Below, one piece after another: positions 1-9,785 of a stretch of DNA of 24,513 nt; positions within the stretch are counted from its first letter, which is position 1, and the number at the start of each line of letters is the position of its first letter. Below the pieces are notes generated by a model. It ran no database searches. It was given only the letters and a program-made list of their open reading frames with translations, and was not told where the DNA came from. A program made the translations under genes and the position numbers. Source of the stretch: Fragilaria crotonensis (Eukaryota > Bacillariophyta > Fragilariophyceae > Fragilariales > Fragilariaceae); contig JAKSYS010000799.1 of the NCBI GenBank assembly GCA_022925895.1, positions 1 to 24,513 of the forward strand, in the 5' to 3' direction.

Positions 1-189
1 TATTGCACTCGTTGTACTCAACAACTTTCCTGCTGGGGCACTTTGAAACATACTTTGTCAGCTTCACCAGTCGTGCCAGTTGTATCAACAATATCGGCAT
101 CAGAATCTGTTGGATGGTTATGGGCATCATTATCCATCACCAAAGAACCATGGTACTTGCTCTGTTTTCAAAGCGTTCCGGTCATTGTT
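1..189 (-). pseudogene. Left flank of element A: degraded, unassigned coding remnant
   Basis: I do not recognise a gene here. On the minus strand the stretch reads as short protein-like pieces, including a basic piece with RNALKTEQ and an acidic Asp/Asn-rich piece, separated by stops. Part of it (about 116-182) resembles 7231-7298 on the other side of element A at roughly 70-75% by eye, including a matching RNA(L/V)KT peptide. It is therefore probably part of an older repeated sequence into which element A inserted. Function is unknown. Confidence 0.3.
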
Positions 190-448
190 CAGTGAAATCT
201 CCGCAAGTGCGGCGAATCCGCCATTGCCGGAGATTGACCCTAACAATATAACAATCGACAAGAAGCGGCATGCAACTTGATCAATTATAAAAAGAGTGAG
301 CAGATCTAGAATCTAGTTCCAAAACCGGTCCCACCATATGGACCAACAGGTTATCCGTGCGTGCGCGTCAGCAGTCCTCCACGTCATCGTGGGACACGCG
401 CCTTGTATGCTTGTCCGAATATCCCGCACTCATGACAGGATTCATTCA
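190..448 (-). repeat. LTR copy 1 (3' LTR of element A), 259 bp
   Basis: Direct repeat of 6937-7196 with no substitutions. The only differences are three 1-bp length changes in short homopolymers (CC/CCC, T/TT, AAAAA/AAAA). On the minus strand it begins TGAATGAATCC and carries a TATAATT-type A/T box near its centre. The minus-strand end is ...GATTTCACTG. A canonical TG...CA unit would be 193-448, with three extra shared bases outside it. Just upstream on the minus strand is a short purine-leaning stretch (GCGAGGGAC), a weak polypurine-tract candidate. Confidence 0.85.
196..235. other. Imperfect hairpin at the LTR edge
   Basis: AATCTCC at 196-202 pairs with GGAGATT at 229-235, and a nested GGCG/CCGCC pair encloses the AAT loop. 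The same structure is present in LTR copy 2 (about 6943-6984, with one extra C). On the minus strand it lies at the U5 end of the LTR, next to the primer-binding-site side. It could form in RNA, but its role (termination, packaging or none) is not shown by the sequence. Confidence 0.5.
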
Positions 449-799
449 GTCCCTCGCACTAGGCGTCACAGACAACTAGTTCGACTCTTAAATCCGCCAT
501 GCAGAGGCCGGCCATCATCAGCTATTCTTGGTGGTTCCACGTGTCATCACATGTACGTCCACCCATCAGTTCAATCTGTGGTTCTGCACCATTGCATACA
601 TCCACATGACGGTGGTTCCGCGCCTTGCGTACATCCACCTAGGGGATAAGTGGTTCCATAATCATTATGTACTTCCACTTGCATCATGTCCGTTTGGACA
701 CTTCACATGTCTGTGTTATGTCCCTTTGGACACTTCACCATGGCACACATGAGAGCACAACTCTCTTAGTCGCGGTCCCCGGAAGACACTTAGTCAGTT

Positions 800-2200
800 C
801 ATCTGCTCTAAGTTGTTGCCTCAGTCTTCCTCGGCAATCCACACAAAACCAACCGCTAACGTACTTCGCATTTGTCGATAATGTATGTCACCGCCTTCAG
901 TCGTTTACTTCACAACCAGGGTCACTGCAACCTTTGCAGCCACAAATTCAAATCTAATTCGTAAATCAGATCTTTGTTTGATTCAACCATGTATCACACC
1001 AACCTGCTTGGTTTGTGTTGACATGGCAAATCATCAAAATCAAGCACTCCTGACATCAGGTAGTTACGTCTGGTTACACAGCAGCATTGCTGATAACAGA
1101 GCAATACTCCATCCAGTCATATAACCAGAAGCATGTCGTTTAGCTCCGCCTCGTCGAAGGCCACGCTCAACTGATTGTACCATTTCAGGTATTCAAAGAC
1201 ATGGAAAGCACGGTCATGATGTCCCCTCCTCAGTGCAGCGAGGAAACGCAACAACATTGCAACGTCCACAGAGATACCGATCCAACCAAATTCACAAGTC
1301 CAATGCAATACGCTGATTCAATCCTGGAACAGATCACACACTTGGCAATCCAACTCTGGGTGGTATCAATCTCATTACATAACCATCTCTCATTATGATC
1401 AACACTCTTGCGCTCAGATGTTCACCAATCTCCTCAAGTTCACGTTCAATTTCAGTTGCACCAAGGCCAAACATCACTACCATCTTTACTTAGTTCGTTT
1501 GCCTGTTCCATTGATCGATTTCTTGACTTTGGTTTTCACATAAGAATCAAGTTTGCTTTACACATCCGTTCCTCAAGGTAGGCTTTGCGGGAAGATAGTC
1601 CATCACAACTTGTGACTCACTATGTGGGATGCAATGAGCACCATTCACACAGCGTAGGAAATACTTTCAGCACGTCCCCATTCAGCTTAACCCTTGGTCT
1701 CATCCACATGTCAGGATCTTCATTACATATAAAGACTTCCCACATACTGTGGCTGTGGTCCCAACTTCGGACAACATTCGACTTCAAACCAAATGGAACA
1801 CGAACAAGCAGTAGCACCCAACAACTAACTTTGCCGCACCCAGCTCATGCCTTGCAGCTGCGTATATCTCCTCCAGCATTGGAGCATCCAGTCATGTCCC
1901 TTGCACATCAGTAGACAGGACATTCAAACTTATCTTCAACATTGAAGACTTCATTCAGTGTCGCCAACGTGGATGCAATCCTTTTACAGCCACGCGACAC
2001 AATCGATCTGGTGCCCTTTGGCAACCAGACTTGCCGTTCTTGTCAAGATCATCTCGACATCAAAGATCATATGACAGCCAACATACTTGTGGAACTTCAG
2101 CATGACACCATTGTCAATTAATTCGAACGCTGATCGGATGCACTTCATCTCCAGCTCGATTGCCTGTCCTCAAGATTGGTCCCCATTCATTGAACTTAAG
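800..2200 (-). pseudogene. Element A pol remnant: Copia reverse transcriptase and RNase H
   Basis: Reading the minus strand from about 2200 downward, but hopping frames, one meets AIELEMKCIRSAFELIDNG, then VGCHMIFDVEM, then the RT block LSTDVQGT*LDAPMLEEIY at about 1919-1860. Next come VPFGLKS and DPDMWMRPRVKLNG at about 1800-1680. The connection/RNase H part follows: CEFGWIGISVDVAMLL and LRRGHHDRAFHVFEYLK at 1310-1117, VTRRNYLMSGVLDF at about 1090-1045, and FEFVAAKVAVTLVVK at 958-911. These pieces follow the order of a Copia RVT_2 domain and its RNase H. The YVDD catalytic box was not found intact. Many stops and shifts mean no functional enzyme. Assignment rests on motif recognition, not a search. 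Confidence 0.8.
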
Positions 2201-3878
2201 GAGCATGTGTCAAAGACCTTCTAGCACAATTCCAAACATGCAGCTCCATGCCCAATGTCTGGCCTTGACCATTAACAGAATCTGATCCTCCATGCGCAAG
2301 ACCTTGTAACCACCAAGGAATTATAGACTCATTTCCACAACCCTGTTGGCAACATCGAACTCCGCAACTTAGACCAGACCTAACTCTTCAATTCCATCAA
2401 TTTATGGGACGACCGCAATCGTTGGCTCATCACAGCATTTGACTTTCAGTTCCCAACCTTGCATTGTATTGATAGGCGGCCTGGTCCCCTGACATAAGTA
2501 TGCCCATCACTCTTTGACGGCTTATGCTCAGTCTGCCATTGGTCAACCATCACCCACAACAACACAGAGCAGCCTCACTCCTCCGTTAGACGTATAAATA
2601 GAAACCGCACCTGTCAATCCACCTGGGACACATAGTCACTCAGATAGCATACTAAGACATAGCACAATGATTACTTGTCAATTGCTTGACCAACATAGCC
2701 ACGCTTCACCCTATGGCATGTGCTTTCATAGCCTCTCAGCCTTGGGCAACAGCGCCTGTTGAATTCATTGTGATTGTTGGACTCTAGGGTGTGGCCATCA
2801 GTCTCCTCCTTGGAGTCATCCATGTCCCCAGCCTCCAAACAACTTCCGTCTTCACCATTGAAGAACTCAATAGGATCCTTCAGCATGGAGTCCTTTCAAT
2901 ACGGGTCCATGTCCTCAGCTTTGAGGCATTCCCACCTTTTGGAGCAAATATCTTTGTCCTCCAATCTATTGAGCAAAAGCTTGGCAATTGGGTTGGCAAG
3001 ATCATCTTCACACCCATTCCAAAAAAAACTTTCAAACAACATCTTCACCAGTTATAGTCACGGGGTACAGAAGGAATGCCAAAACTTCAGCAACTCCATC
3101 CAATCCACTGACCAAACAATTGAATCAGACATCCTGGATTAAATCCCACTTGGGTCCAGCTCGTCCCCATCAATGACTTCATTGGAGTTGTTGCGTTCCC
3201 GATACCATCAGCAGGTTTCTTGGCGCCATCACTTTGTTTTCTGCCCCTGCACCAAATTGTTTCAGTGCCATGGAGCATCAGTTCTCAAGATTCCAGCTTA
3301 AAGACTTTGCATGGTTTGGTTGAAGACTGTTGGGCACCATCAGCTGTTCAGGAGAACTGCCAACTGACTTTCCAAGCTGCCCATGACCCATCTTCCAGCG
3401 CATTGTCAGCTGCAACTGCCAAGGGATACCCGTTCATTAGGTAATGACATCAATGCAAACACAGGTTGAGATGGGCGCATCCTTGACCGCTCATAGGTGC
3501 CTGCGTAGCCAATGCCATGTCCCCAGACAGGTAACACATTCAGAATCAATCGGAGTTCCAACAGCCATGGAAACCAGTAAACAACCTGACCACATTTTTT
3601 GATGCACTTCCTTTGCCCAATACGTCAGTCTGAGTTGCCACTTGCAACAATTTCTCAACAGCAGGCCAACCCCACTGTCCTGACGGAACACCTGGTGTTA
3701 GTATAGATTGCTCCTTGCTCACCGATAGAACAAATAACTTTTGGCTCTTAACATCCGGCAACAAGTAGACAACTTTGCCTCTATGCCCAGACAAGCCATC
3801 TCCAGCGACATCATTAACTGCAAAAATGCGCCCACAAAACGGTCCCCTAGAGAGCCATCCTCCTGACCGTGTAATCAC
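2201..3878 (-). pseudogene. Element A pol mid-section, unassigned
   Basis: Between the gag-like and RT remnants of element A. The minus strand keeps some protein-like open stretches, such as 3878-3546 (110 residues, with GHRGKVVYLLPDV and PSGQWGWPAVEKLLQ) and 2886-2671 (acidic, with EFFNGEDGSCLEAGDMDDS). By position this should hold protease and integrase. I could not find an integrase HQN..E block or a zinc finger, so that part is either too decayed or deleted. I claim only that it is inside the element and once coding. Confidence 0.4.
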
Positions 3879-3881
3879 ACA

Positions 3882-5080
3882 TCAAACACAGCAATTCAAC
3901 CGCAGAAACCAACCTTGGTGCATTCCGCATATGATCAGTTGCCAACAACATTTCAGCAACACACATGCTGGAAATACAAATCTCCTCCTTTTGGCAAATC
4001 GATCAAAGTAGGAATCACAGAACATCTGTGAGATCAATGCAACAAGAGCTAACAACTCACGCATAGTGACAAAGTGCCATTCAAGGATATGGAATACGCA
4101 ACATTGCGGTTGGATAAGATAATGCAAGAACTTGGCATCAAACTGGTCAGGTACATCCATGACTAGTGACATCATTTGCACAATTGAGTTGGGGTCAGCA
4201 GAGTCACATAACTCAGTCCCCATAGTACAGAGCCTCATGACATTGAGGATGTACTGTTTGTCCATTCTCAGGGTAAGTCCACATATTCGCAGCCGGGGCG
4301 ATGGAATTCTCCTGTATGGGATAATGTTCACCATGAAAGGTGCACAGTGTTCTGACATCCTTTGTCAGAGACAAACAGAGCATTGCTTGCAACACGTTTG
4401 CCTGTGTGAGAGTCAAGTTCACTAAAAAACAGTGATCAGTAGAACATGGCCCTGCCTGCAGATCATACGGTTCTTGTGGCTTCAAATGTGCCTTATAAGA
4501 ACAGTTCATACTCTGCCAATCAGTGGCAAAGCTTCTTCCAGCATTGGAAGTCACAGTTTTGGCGCTTAGTCCTCCTCAAAAGGTTCATCCTCCTGAGAAT
4601 CTGCAGTTGCAGCAGCATTGTTACTTGCATTGGACTTGCCTTTCACATCCTTCTTTTTTCATCACAGGCCTGTTTGGCATGGGCCTTGCATAAGGCTTCA
4701 AAGTGTTGTATGCCTTGGTGGAGAATTTCCAGAGTTGCTCACAATCTCCCTTCTGGCTGCCTTCACCCTCACTTCAGTCTCCTATTCACATGCTTGGACT
4801 ACCATTCTTGTACGTGTCTGCCAGCCTTGGCAATCTCACAAGCAACAGCTAGAGCCTTGATTGCACCACACAGTAGCTCATTGAAGTCTGCAAGGGAACC
4901 AGTCACTTCTTCAACTATGCCATTTCTGGCTCCTCCAGGAAATGCAACACATTATGCTCCTGTTGGTACCATCCTGAATCCATTCTTGACTGACCAAAAG
5001 TGTATCATCCTTACCCTGAACAAGACCTCAGTAACAATCATTGCATACTGGGCAGCAGCAGTCATTGCATACTTCTAAGT
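3882..5080 (-). pseudogene. Element A gag-like remnant
   Basis: The minus strand has coherent, helix-rich open stretches here. One piece at about 4935-4790 includes GIVEEVTGSLADFNELLCGA and continues as a helical segment. A second (4358-3882, 158 residues) includes SIVQMMSLVMDVPDQFDAKF and TMRELLALVALISQMF. They sit at the 5' side of the element where gag belongs and look like capsid-type helices, but I see no CCHC zinc knuckle. Stops and frame changes separate the pieces. The gag label is by position and composition and is an inference. Confidence 0.4.
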
Positions 5081-6922
5081 CCCTCTGGTAGCAGTTGCAA
5101 AATAAGCCGCCCCCCAAGCCAAAGGCACTGGAGACCTGCACATCCATTGTACATTCCATTGGGGAACTAAGCAAATGGCCAACCAGCCAGGTTCCTCCAC
5201 AACAGAAATGAGCATCTGTCTAGCACATGCCTGTCAGACATGCAAGAACATCTTGGTAGTCCAACATGGGCGCAACAGCAAGGCCATCATCAACCAAACC
5301 AGTTGCCATGTCATTACAGATACTTCACTGTTGCCATGGGTGAACATGTTCCTTTGGAGTCCCTGCAACAACACACATTTGTTAATCAGGACAAGGGTAC
5401 ACGGTTCCATCCACTTCAGCCAGCTCAGCATTGAGTGTAGCATTGGTGGTTCCTTTGTTCCATCCCATCTTCTTGGCCAAGCAAGTCATGAGAACATCTC
5501 AGAATGCTGCACCAATCAGCACATGGGGACAAACAACCGGGGACAGGATGATTGTTGACATCAACATCAGCCACCTTGGGCCTCCACCCGGTAGAAACCA
5601 TGGTCCTATAGTCAAAATCGAGGAGAGACAGGCTAGTTAGTAGGTTGTATATGGTATAAGTACCCAGCACCTCAAACAGTCCACACATTAGAACATTGAA
5701 GCCCAAGCAAGGAGTAAAACAAACAGGGAATGACTGGGATACACCATGCTGGTGAGAGGAGGAATTGTTGATAGTTACCAGGTGTGCGGGAAAATGCGGC
5801 ATCCCGTGCAAAATTGTGAACTCCATGCCCAAAAATGCACTCTTGGCAAGGTACGTGGAACTCGGTATGTTCCTTACGCGGAAACGCACTACCATTCATC
5901 AGTCTTGCCGTGAAACTCGGTATGTTTTGTACGCACAATCGCGTTACCAATCGTTCGTTCCACCATTCCAAAATTTTATCCGTGAATGCCGAGGCCAAAC
6001 CGCCTAAGTAATACTTCAACCTCAACGTGCTCCTCGCTGGCACACGATCGTCATTCAATTTTCGACTTAGATGACACACAGACCAATCGTGGTTCGAGTA
6101 CGTCAGCGCGAAGAATCTCGTTTTCACACGACCGCTTACTTAAGGAATCTTCAGACCAATCGTGCGTATGGTCACACGTCGGTCGTACATCATCCGCACA
6201 TTTTGGTCACACTTAGGCGACTTCCGGATCAATTGTGAAATTGACCTGTCTGTGTGAGTGCGAACGTGTACATGTTGAAGTAACACGAACGTCCGGTACA
6301 TACGTGGCGGATTCTGTGACATTCGTCACTCGTGTACCGCGCTAAGTAAAAAACCAAACGAGCTCTCACAACGACCATCATTGTGCTCGTACGGTTCTCA
6401 CGTTCACACGTGCACCCTTTGCACACACGTCAGTGGGCATTGTCCATACGTGTACGGCCATCGTACATATATCCAAATGAGCCAAAGAGCATAGTAAAAT
6501 AGCACACTTTGCTAATGTGTCCGGTATACACTAGTCCCATAGGGACAATACCAAACCTGACCACCTAAGTAGGCTCAATAAAGCAATTGTACTTAGGGCA
6601 TCGCGTACCCATGACGCGCCACATCATGCATGACTAATTTTAGGAAACTTTTCCACGGAATTTTGCCTTGATGAAGTTGGTCCTTGTGCTTTCCTGTCAA
6701 CATTGACAAGCACATCCCCACCATGGGGATTCTGGCCTCCTGCGCTTCTGGTTTGAACCATAGCGCCTATGGTGTCGTCACCATCATCGTCAATTGCCGC
6801 CGCGCGCCCAAGTTGTGTGACCAACACACAATGATGGTCGCATTTGCACAGAATCAGCAATCATGCTCGGATTGATCAAGTCCTCGCATCACTCACCAAT
6901 GCAGCTCATCTGCAAAGCATGT
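5081..6922 (-). other. 5' leader part of element A, no gene supported
   Basis: About 1.8 kb between the gag-like remnant and the LTR copy at 6937. Open stretches occur on the minus strand at 5895-5425 and 6127-5672, but I recognise no family in them. From about 5840 to 6560 the sequence is rich in CGTAC, ACACGTG-like and ACCAATCGT-like words and holds short imperfect direct repeats. It is unusually long for a Copia leader, so it may contain a further decayed insertion. Confidence 0.4.
5846..5935. repeat. Short imperfect direct repeat pair
   Basis: Two units about 59 bp apart share ACTCGGTATGTT followed by a (C/T)T(T/G)(T/A)ACGC-like tail and a G-rich lead (5846-5880 and 5905-5935). The word ACCAATCGT recurs nearby (about 5947, 6081 and 6154), twice as CAGACCAATCGTG. 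These are local repeats inside element A with no evident coding role. Confidence 0.5.
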
Positions 6923-6935
6923 GGGTCTGATAAAC
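6923..6935 (-). other. Possible tRNA primer-binding site of element A
   Basis: Immediately inside LTR copy 2, the minus strand reads GTTTATCAGACCC. The TATCAGA core matches the usual Copia primer site complementary to initiator methionine tRNA (TGGTATCAGAGC). The flanking TGG and GC are not conserved, as expected for a decayed element. Its position right next to the 5' LTR supports the minus-strand orientation given by the RT remnant. Confidence 0.45.
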
Positions 6936-6936
6936 T

Positions 6937-7196
6937 CAGTGAAATCTCCCGCAAGTGCGGCGAATCCGCCATTGCCGGAGATTGACCCTTAACAATATAA
7001 CAATCGACAAGAAGCGGCATGCAACTTGATCAATTATAAAAGAGTGAGCAGATCTAGAATCTAGTTCCAAAACCGGTCCCACCATATGGACCAACAGGTT
7101 ATCCGTGCGTGCGCGTCAGCAGTCCTCCACGTCATCGTGGGACACGCGCCTTGTATGCTTGTCCGAATATCCCGCACTCATGACAGGATTCATTCA
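6937..7196 (-). repeat. LTR copy 2 (5' LTR of element A), 260 bp
   Basis: The second copy of the direct repeat described at 190-448, in the same orientation. It is substitution-free and has three 1-bp homopolymer differences. Sequence outside the repeat differs completely on the interior side (CTGATAAACT before, TTATTACACT after), so the repeat edges are sharp. Confidence 0.85.
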
Positions 7197-7758
7197 TTAT
7201 TACACTCTGAAGCACCTTCAGAATTGCTGCGGTTATCACCATAATAATCCACCACAAAAGAATACAATGGTAGCTCTGGTTTTCACAGCATTCCTAGTAC
7301 TCATCATCGCACTCTATACCTCCTTCATTTTGACCTTTGCCTCCTGGTCAACCTTCTTTTCACAGCAATCTTTTCTAATCCATCTCGACGTTTGCTGCTT
7401 GAGGCAAACACCTTCAACACTCTTAAACTTGCCTGCCATCAATCACTTCTACTCTCAACAATGCAAATCAAAAATGAATGAAGTGATAACTAACCAGATG
7501 CCTGATGCCCACACCGAAGAATTGTCTTACTTAACTTGTTTAATCATGGTACCTCAGATGACAGTGATGATCAGTGTTGCATACCGCTTTGTCTCGGGGT
7601 GTTACAACTTTGTCCTACCCCTGACCAACACCAGAGGATTTCAAAGTGCTTCCTCATACCTGCCTCCTCACCATGACGGACCTCCTAATAAGCCTCACAA
7701 TTCCACCAAAGCTGACTAAGTGACTGCAATCACGAAATACGTATTGACAAAATTAGGG

Positions 7759-7830
7759 TACTGGATCAGCGCATTGCCCTGTCCCGATGCCTCTTACTGG
7801 ATCAGCGCATTGCCCTGTCCCGATGCCTCT
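7759..7830. repeat. Perfect 36-bp tandem duplication
   Basis: Two identical 36-bp units, 7759-7794 and 7795-7830, start TACTGGATCAGCG and end GATGCCTCT. The unit is a multiple of three, so one plus frame repeats a 12-residue peptide (YWISALPCPDAS). Perfect identity points to a recent slippage or duplication event in otherwise decaying sequence. Confidence 0.95.
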
Positions 7831-8375
7831 CTTGGTTTCTATGACCCATTTGACTCTACAATTCTGCGTGACTGGGACTTCCGCCCCTACTGCTCTTCGA
7901 CTGATCTCACCAACGTGTCACGTCCACATGTCTGTCGTCCTCATACTGGATGGGCAGCGTTACAAAACGCGGCTCGGGAATCCGCTGATGTGTCCTCATC
8001 TTTGCCCAGAACTGTGGCATTGATATCATCGAACAGTCTGCACAAAAGTATGCAACAACGCAACATGGCTACCCAACAATCAAGCATCGGACGCTGTCCC
8101 GCTTCCGGACAAAGGATTGCCAGTTAGCTCATTACACTAAAGGTGACTGCTGTAGGCTGGTCAACAACTGTTTTGCTGACAATCTCATGTTGAATACCAT
8201 GATAAAAATGTGCCCAGATCTATGCAATATTGCAAGGTTGTTAGCTGGTGTCATGCTTATCATGGGTCCCTTGTTGTGCATGAGAGCCTATGACTAGTAT
8301 TGTTGTAATTCGAGTGTGATGGAGTGTTAGTGCATATTCGGCCACCTCAACTACTGTACCGTTGCCCACATTCAA

Positions 8376-8473
8376 CGCCAGAAAAAGATTCGTTTGTTCA
8401 CTGGTGCTGGTACAAACTTATTTCACCGCCAGAAAAAGATTTGTTTGTTCACTGGTGCTGGTACAAACTTATT
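8376..8473. repeat. 51-bp tandem duplication
   Basis: Unit 1 at 8376-8426 and unit 2 at 8427-8473 share CGCCAGAAAAAGATT, then TTGTTCACTGGTGCTGG and ACAAACTTATT, with one C/T difference. The period of 51 bp is a multiple of three. It lies just upstream of the gag remnant of element B. Confidence 0.93.
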
Positions 8474-8639
8474 ACCTCCACTTGCCTTCAGTGGGGAGTT
8501 TTGTGCCCCTTGAAACAAGTCTATTCAGGAAGAGAATGTTTGTGGCTGTTGGTGGCTTTCGTTACCGCAGTCGGTTTGCAACCAAAAGCCCTTCATGGGA
8601 AACCTCCTCTATTGCATTTTGATTAAACCTGATACTTTC

Positions 8640-9785
8640 CCTGCATACTCTCGCGAACTTGAGGCCATTGAGAGCTCCAGAATGTCATGCTCTTTATAAT
8701 GCGCGTGCTCTGTCTGCACCGTCCTCTGCTCTATTCCGTTTACTCCACTGCACACCAGATTCCACAACAGAGGTGCAGTGACACTTTCGGCCTCTACTAG
8801 TACCTTCGACTCATGCAAGAATTCATTTCGCGTGAACGTCTAGCCGCTCGTAGCTACTTTTACCGTATCCGAAGCCTTGAACTTGATCACTCACAGAGTA
8901 CTATCTGCTGAATGGCGCCACGAGTCTCGACGCCTTGTTGAGCGTGATAAGAGGTTCGTCGGACATGATGGTGGGACTCTCCTCCCTTTCAAATTAACCT
9001 TGTCCCAAATTGCCCCCAATTTTTTGAATATGCTGCCAAACTTGGTCGCAACCCTCCTGGTTCCGGCCACTCCACCTCTTCAACCTCTTGCTCCGCACCT
9101 TGCTGCTGCTATTATGCGCCGTGTCGAGGAAAGTACCAACAATGATGGCATGATTGACGCTTTCCTCCCTGATCATGGCAATGTGCAGCTTGTAGTTAAC
9201 GCCATTGCCCCAAACCAGCAATCCAGTGGTGCTGTCTGTGTTGCTTGTCACCTCTTGTGGTACACCTTACTAGAGTGTAACCGTTTCGTTGACTATCTCG
9301 TCGCCAAGACTCTTGCCCAGTGCCATCCTGCCCTCCGTGCACAGATTGCTAACTCACCTTCGTTTTTCTGCACTCGCCTCACCGCCGTCAACAATGCGCG
9401 TGCACGAATGCCGCCGTCCACGCTTTCCCGCACTGTTCGCAGCTTTCAGATTGCGCCTGTTGCCCCTGACTCCGCCCTTGCCCCGGATGCATCCGCGCTC
9501 CCCATCTACGACGAGCTCTCCAACCAAGGTTTCCACCAACACTCTCTACACATTGACGGCGCGCATCCAGACGATGATTTTGAAGCTTCCTTCCATCCTC
9601 TCTCCAGTCATTTCGTGTACATCCTAGGCGCCGATGGTGATAGCCCTATGTTGGTTGAGGCTGCTTCCCTACCTCCTCCGCCTGCGGACGATACTTTCTC
9701 TGTCTGCGGTCTTGCTGCCTCGTATGACAATGATACCGCCTCTGTCTGTGCGCACGCCGATAATGATCCATGGCATGCACTGTGA
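8640..9785 (+). pseudogene. Element B gag remnant
   Basis: The longest intact frame of the repeat half runs from about 8877 to 9785 (about 302 residues), with no ATG where the homology seems to begin. It includes RRLVERDKRFVGHDGGTLLP, LNMLPNLVATLLVPATPP and APHLAAAIMRRVEESTNNDG, then a Pro/Ala/Asp-rich C-terminal third. Upstream pieces in other frames (MQEFISRERLAARSYFYRIR at about 8812-8872) seem to belong to the same protein, so one or more frameshifts precede the open frame. Position just 5' of integrase and RT remnants supports gag. I see no zinc knuckle. Calling it gag is an inference from position and family resemblance. Confidence 0.6.

Larger units (their letters stand above)
190..7196 (-). 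mobile_element. Element A: degraded Copia-type LTR retrotransposon (about 7.0 kb)
   Basis: A retrotransposon lying on the minus strand. It is bounded by direct repeats at 190-448 (3' LTR) and 6937-7196 (5' LTR). Order on the minus strand: LTR, possible primer-binding site, gag-like remnant (about 5080-3880), unassigned pol section, reverse transcriptase (about 2200-1680), RNase H (about 1310-800), short purine-leaning stretch, LTR. The RT and RNase H remnants match the diatom-type Copia order. All coding parts contain stops and frameshifts, so the element is not autonomous. The possible target-site duplication is weak: TTGTT (185-189) against TTATT (7197-7201), 4 of 5 bases. The interior is 6.5 kb, within the range for a Copia element with some extra sequence. 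Confidence 0.8.
7197..8639. other. Inter-element region, no gene supported
   Basis: About 1.4 kb between element A and the recognisable part of element B. The first 100 bp or so (7231-7298) resemble the left flank of element A. An open frame on the plus strand covers 7261-7719 but looks compositional: it begins inside the LTR and matches nothing I know. The minus strand reads KSVEGVCLKQQTS and nearby basic pieces at about 7440-7300, then stops, so it may be an old minus-strand coding remnant. Two tandem duplications are listed separately. The 5' LTR and leader of element B could be hidden here but I could not identify them. Confidence 0.4.

Noticed and set aside
4446-5078. Plus-strand open frame of 210 residues
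   Set aside because: The minus strand over the same bases reads as coherent gag-like protein (GIVEEVTGSLADFNELL) inside element A. The plus frame is Cys/His/Ser-rich shadow with no family resemblance.
190-7196. Direct repeats read as part of a DNA transposon or segmental duplication rather than LTRs
   Set aside because: The repeats are direct rather than inverted, and enclose RT and RNase H remnants in the orientation predicted by a primer-site-like TATCAGA next to one of them. LTRs explain this best, although the target-site duplication is imperfect.
7105-7719. Plus-strand open frame of 204 residues
   Set aside because: It begins inside LTR copy 2 and runs into unique DNA, so it cannot be an old gene. 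Composition looks random apart from one hydrophobic run (VALVFTAFLVLIIALYTSFI), which is not enough for a membrane protein call.
8877-9785. Intact 302-residue frame considered as a host gene
   Set aside because: It lacks an ATG at the start of the conserved part, has related pieces in other frames just upstream, and is followed in order by integrase and RT remnants. It fits gag of element B better.
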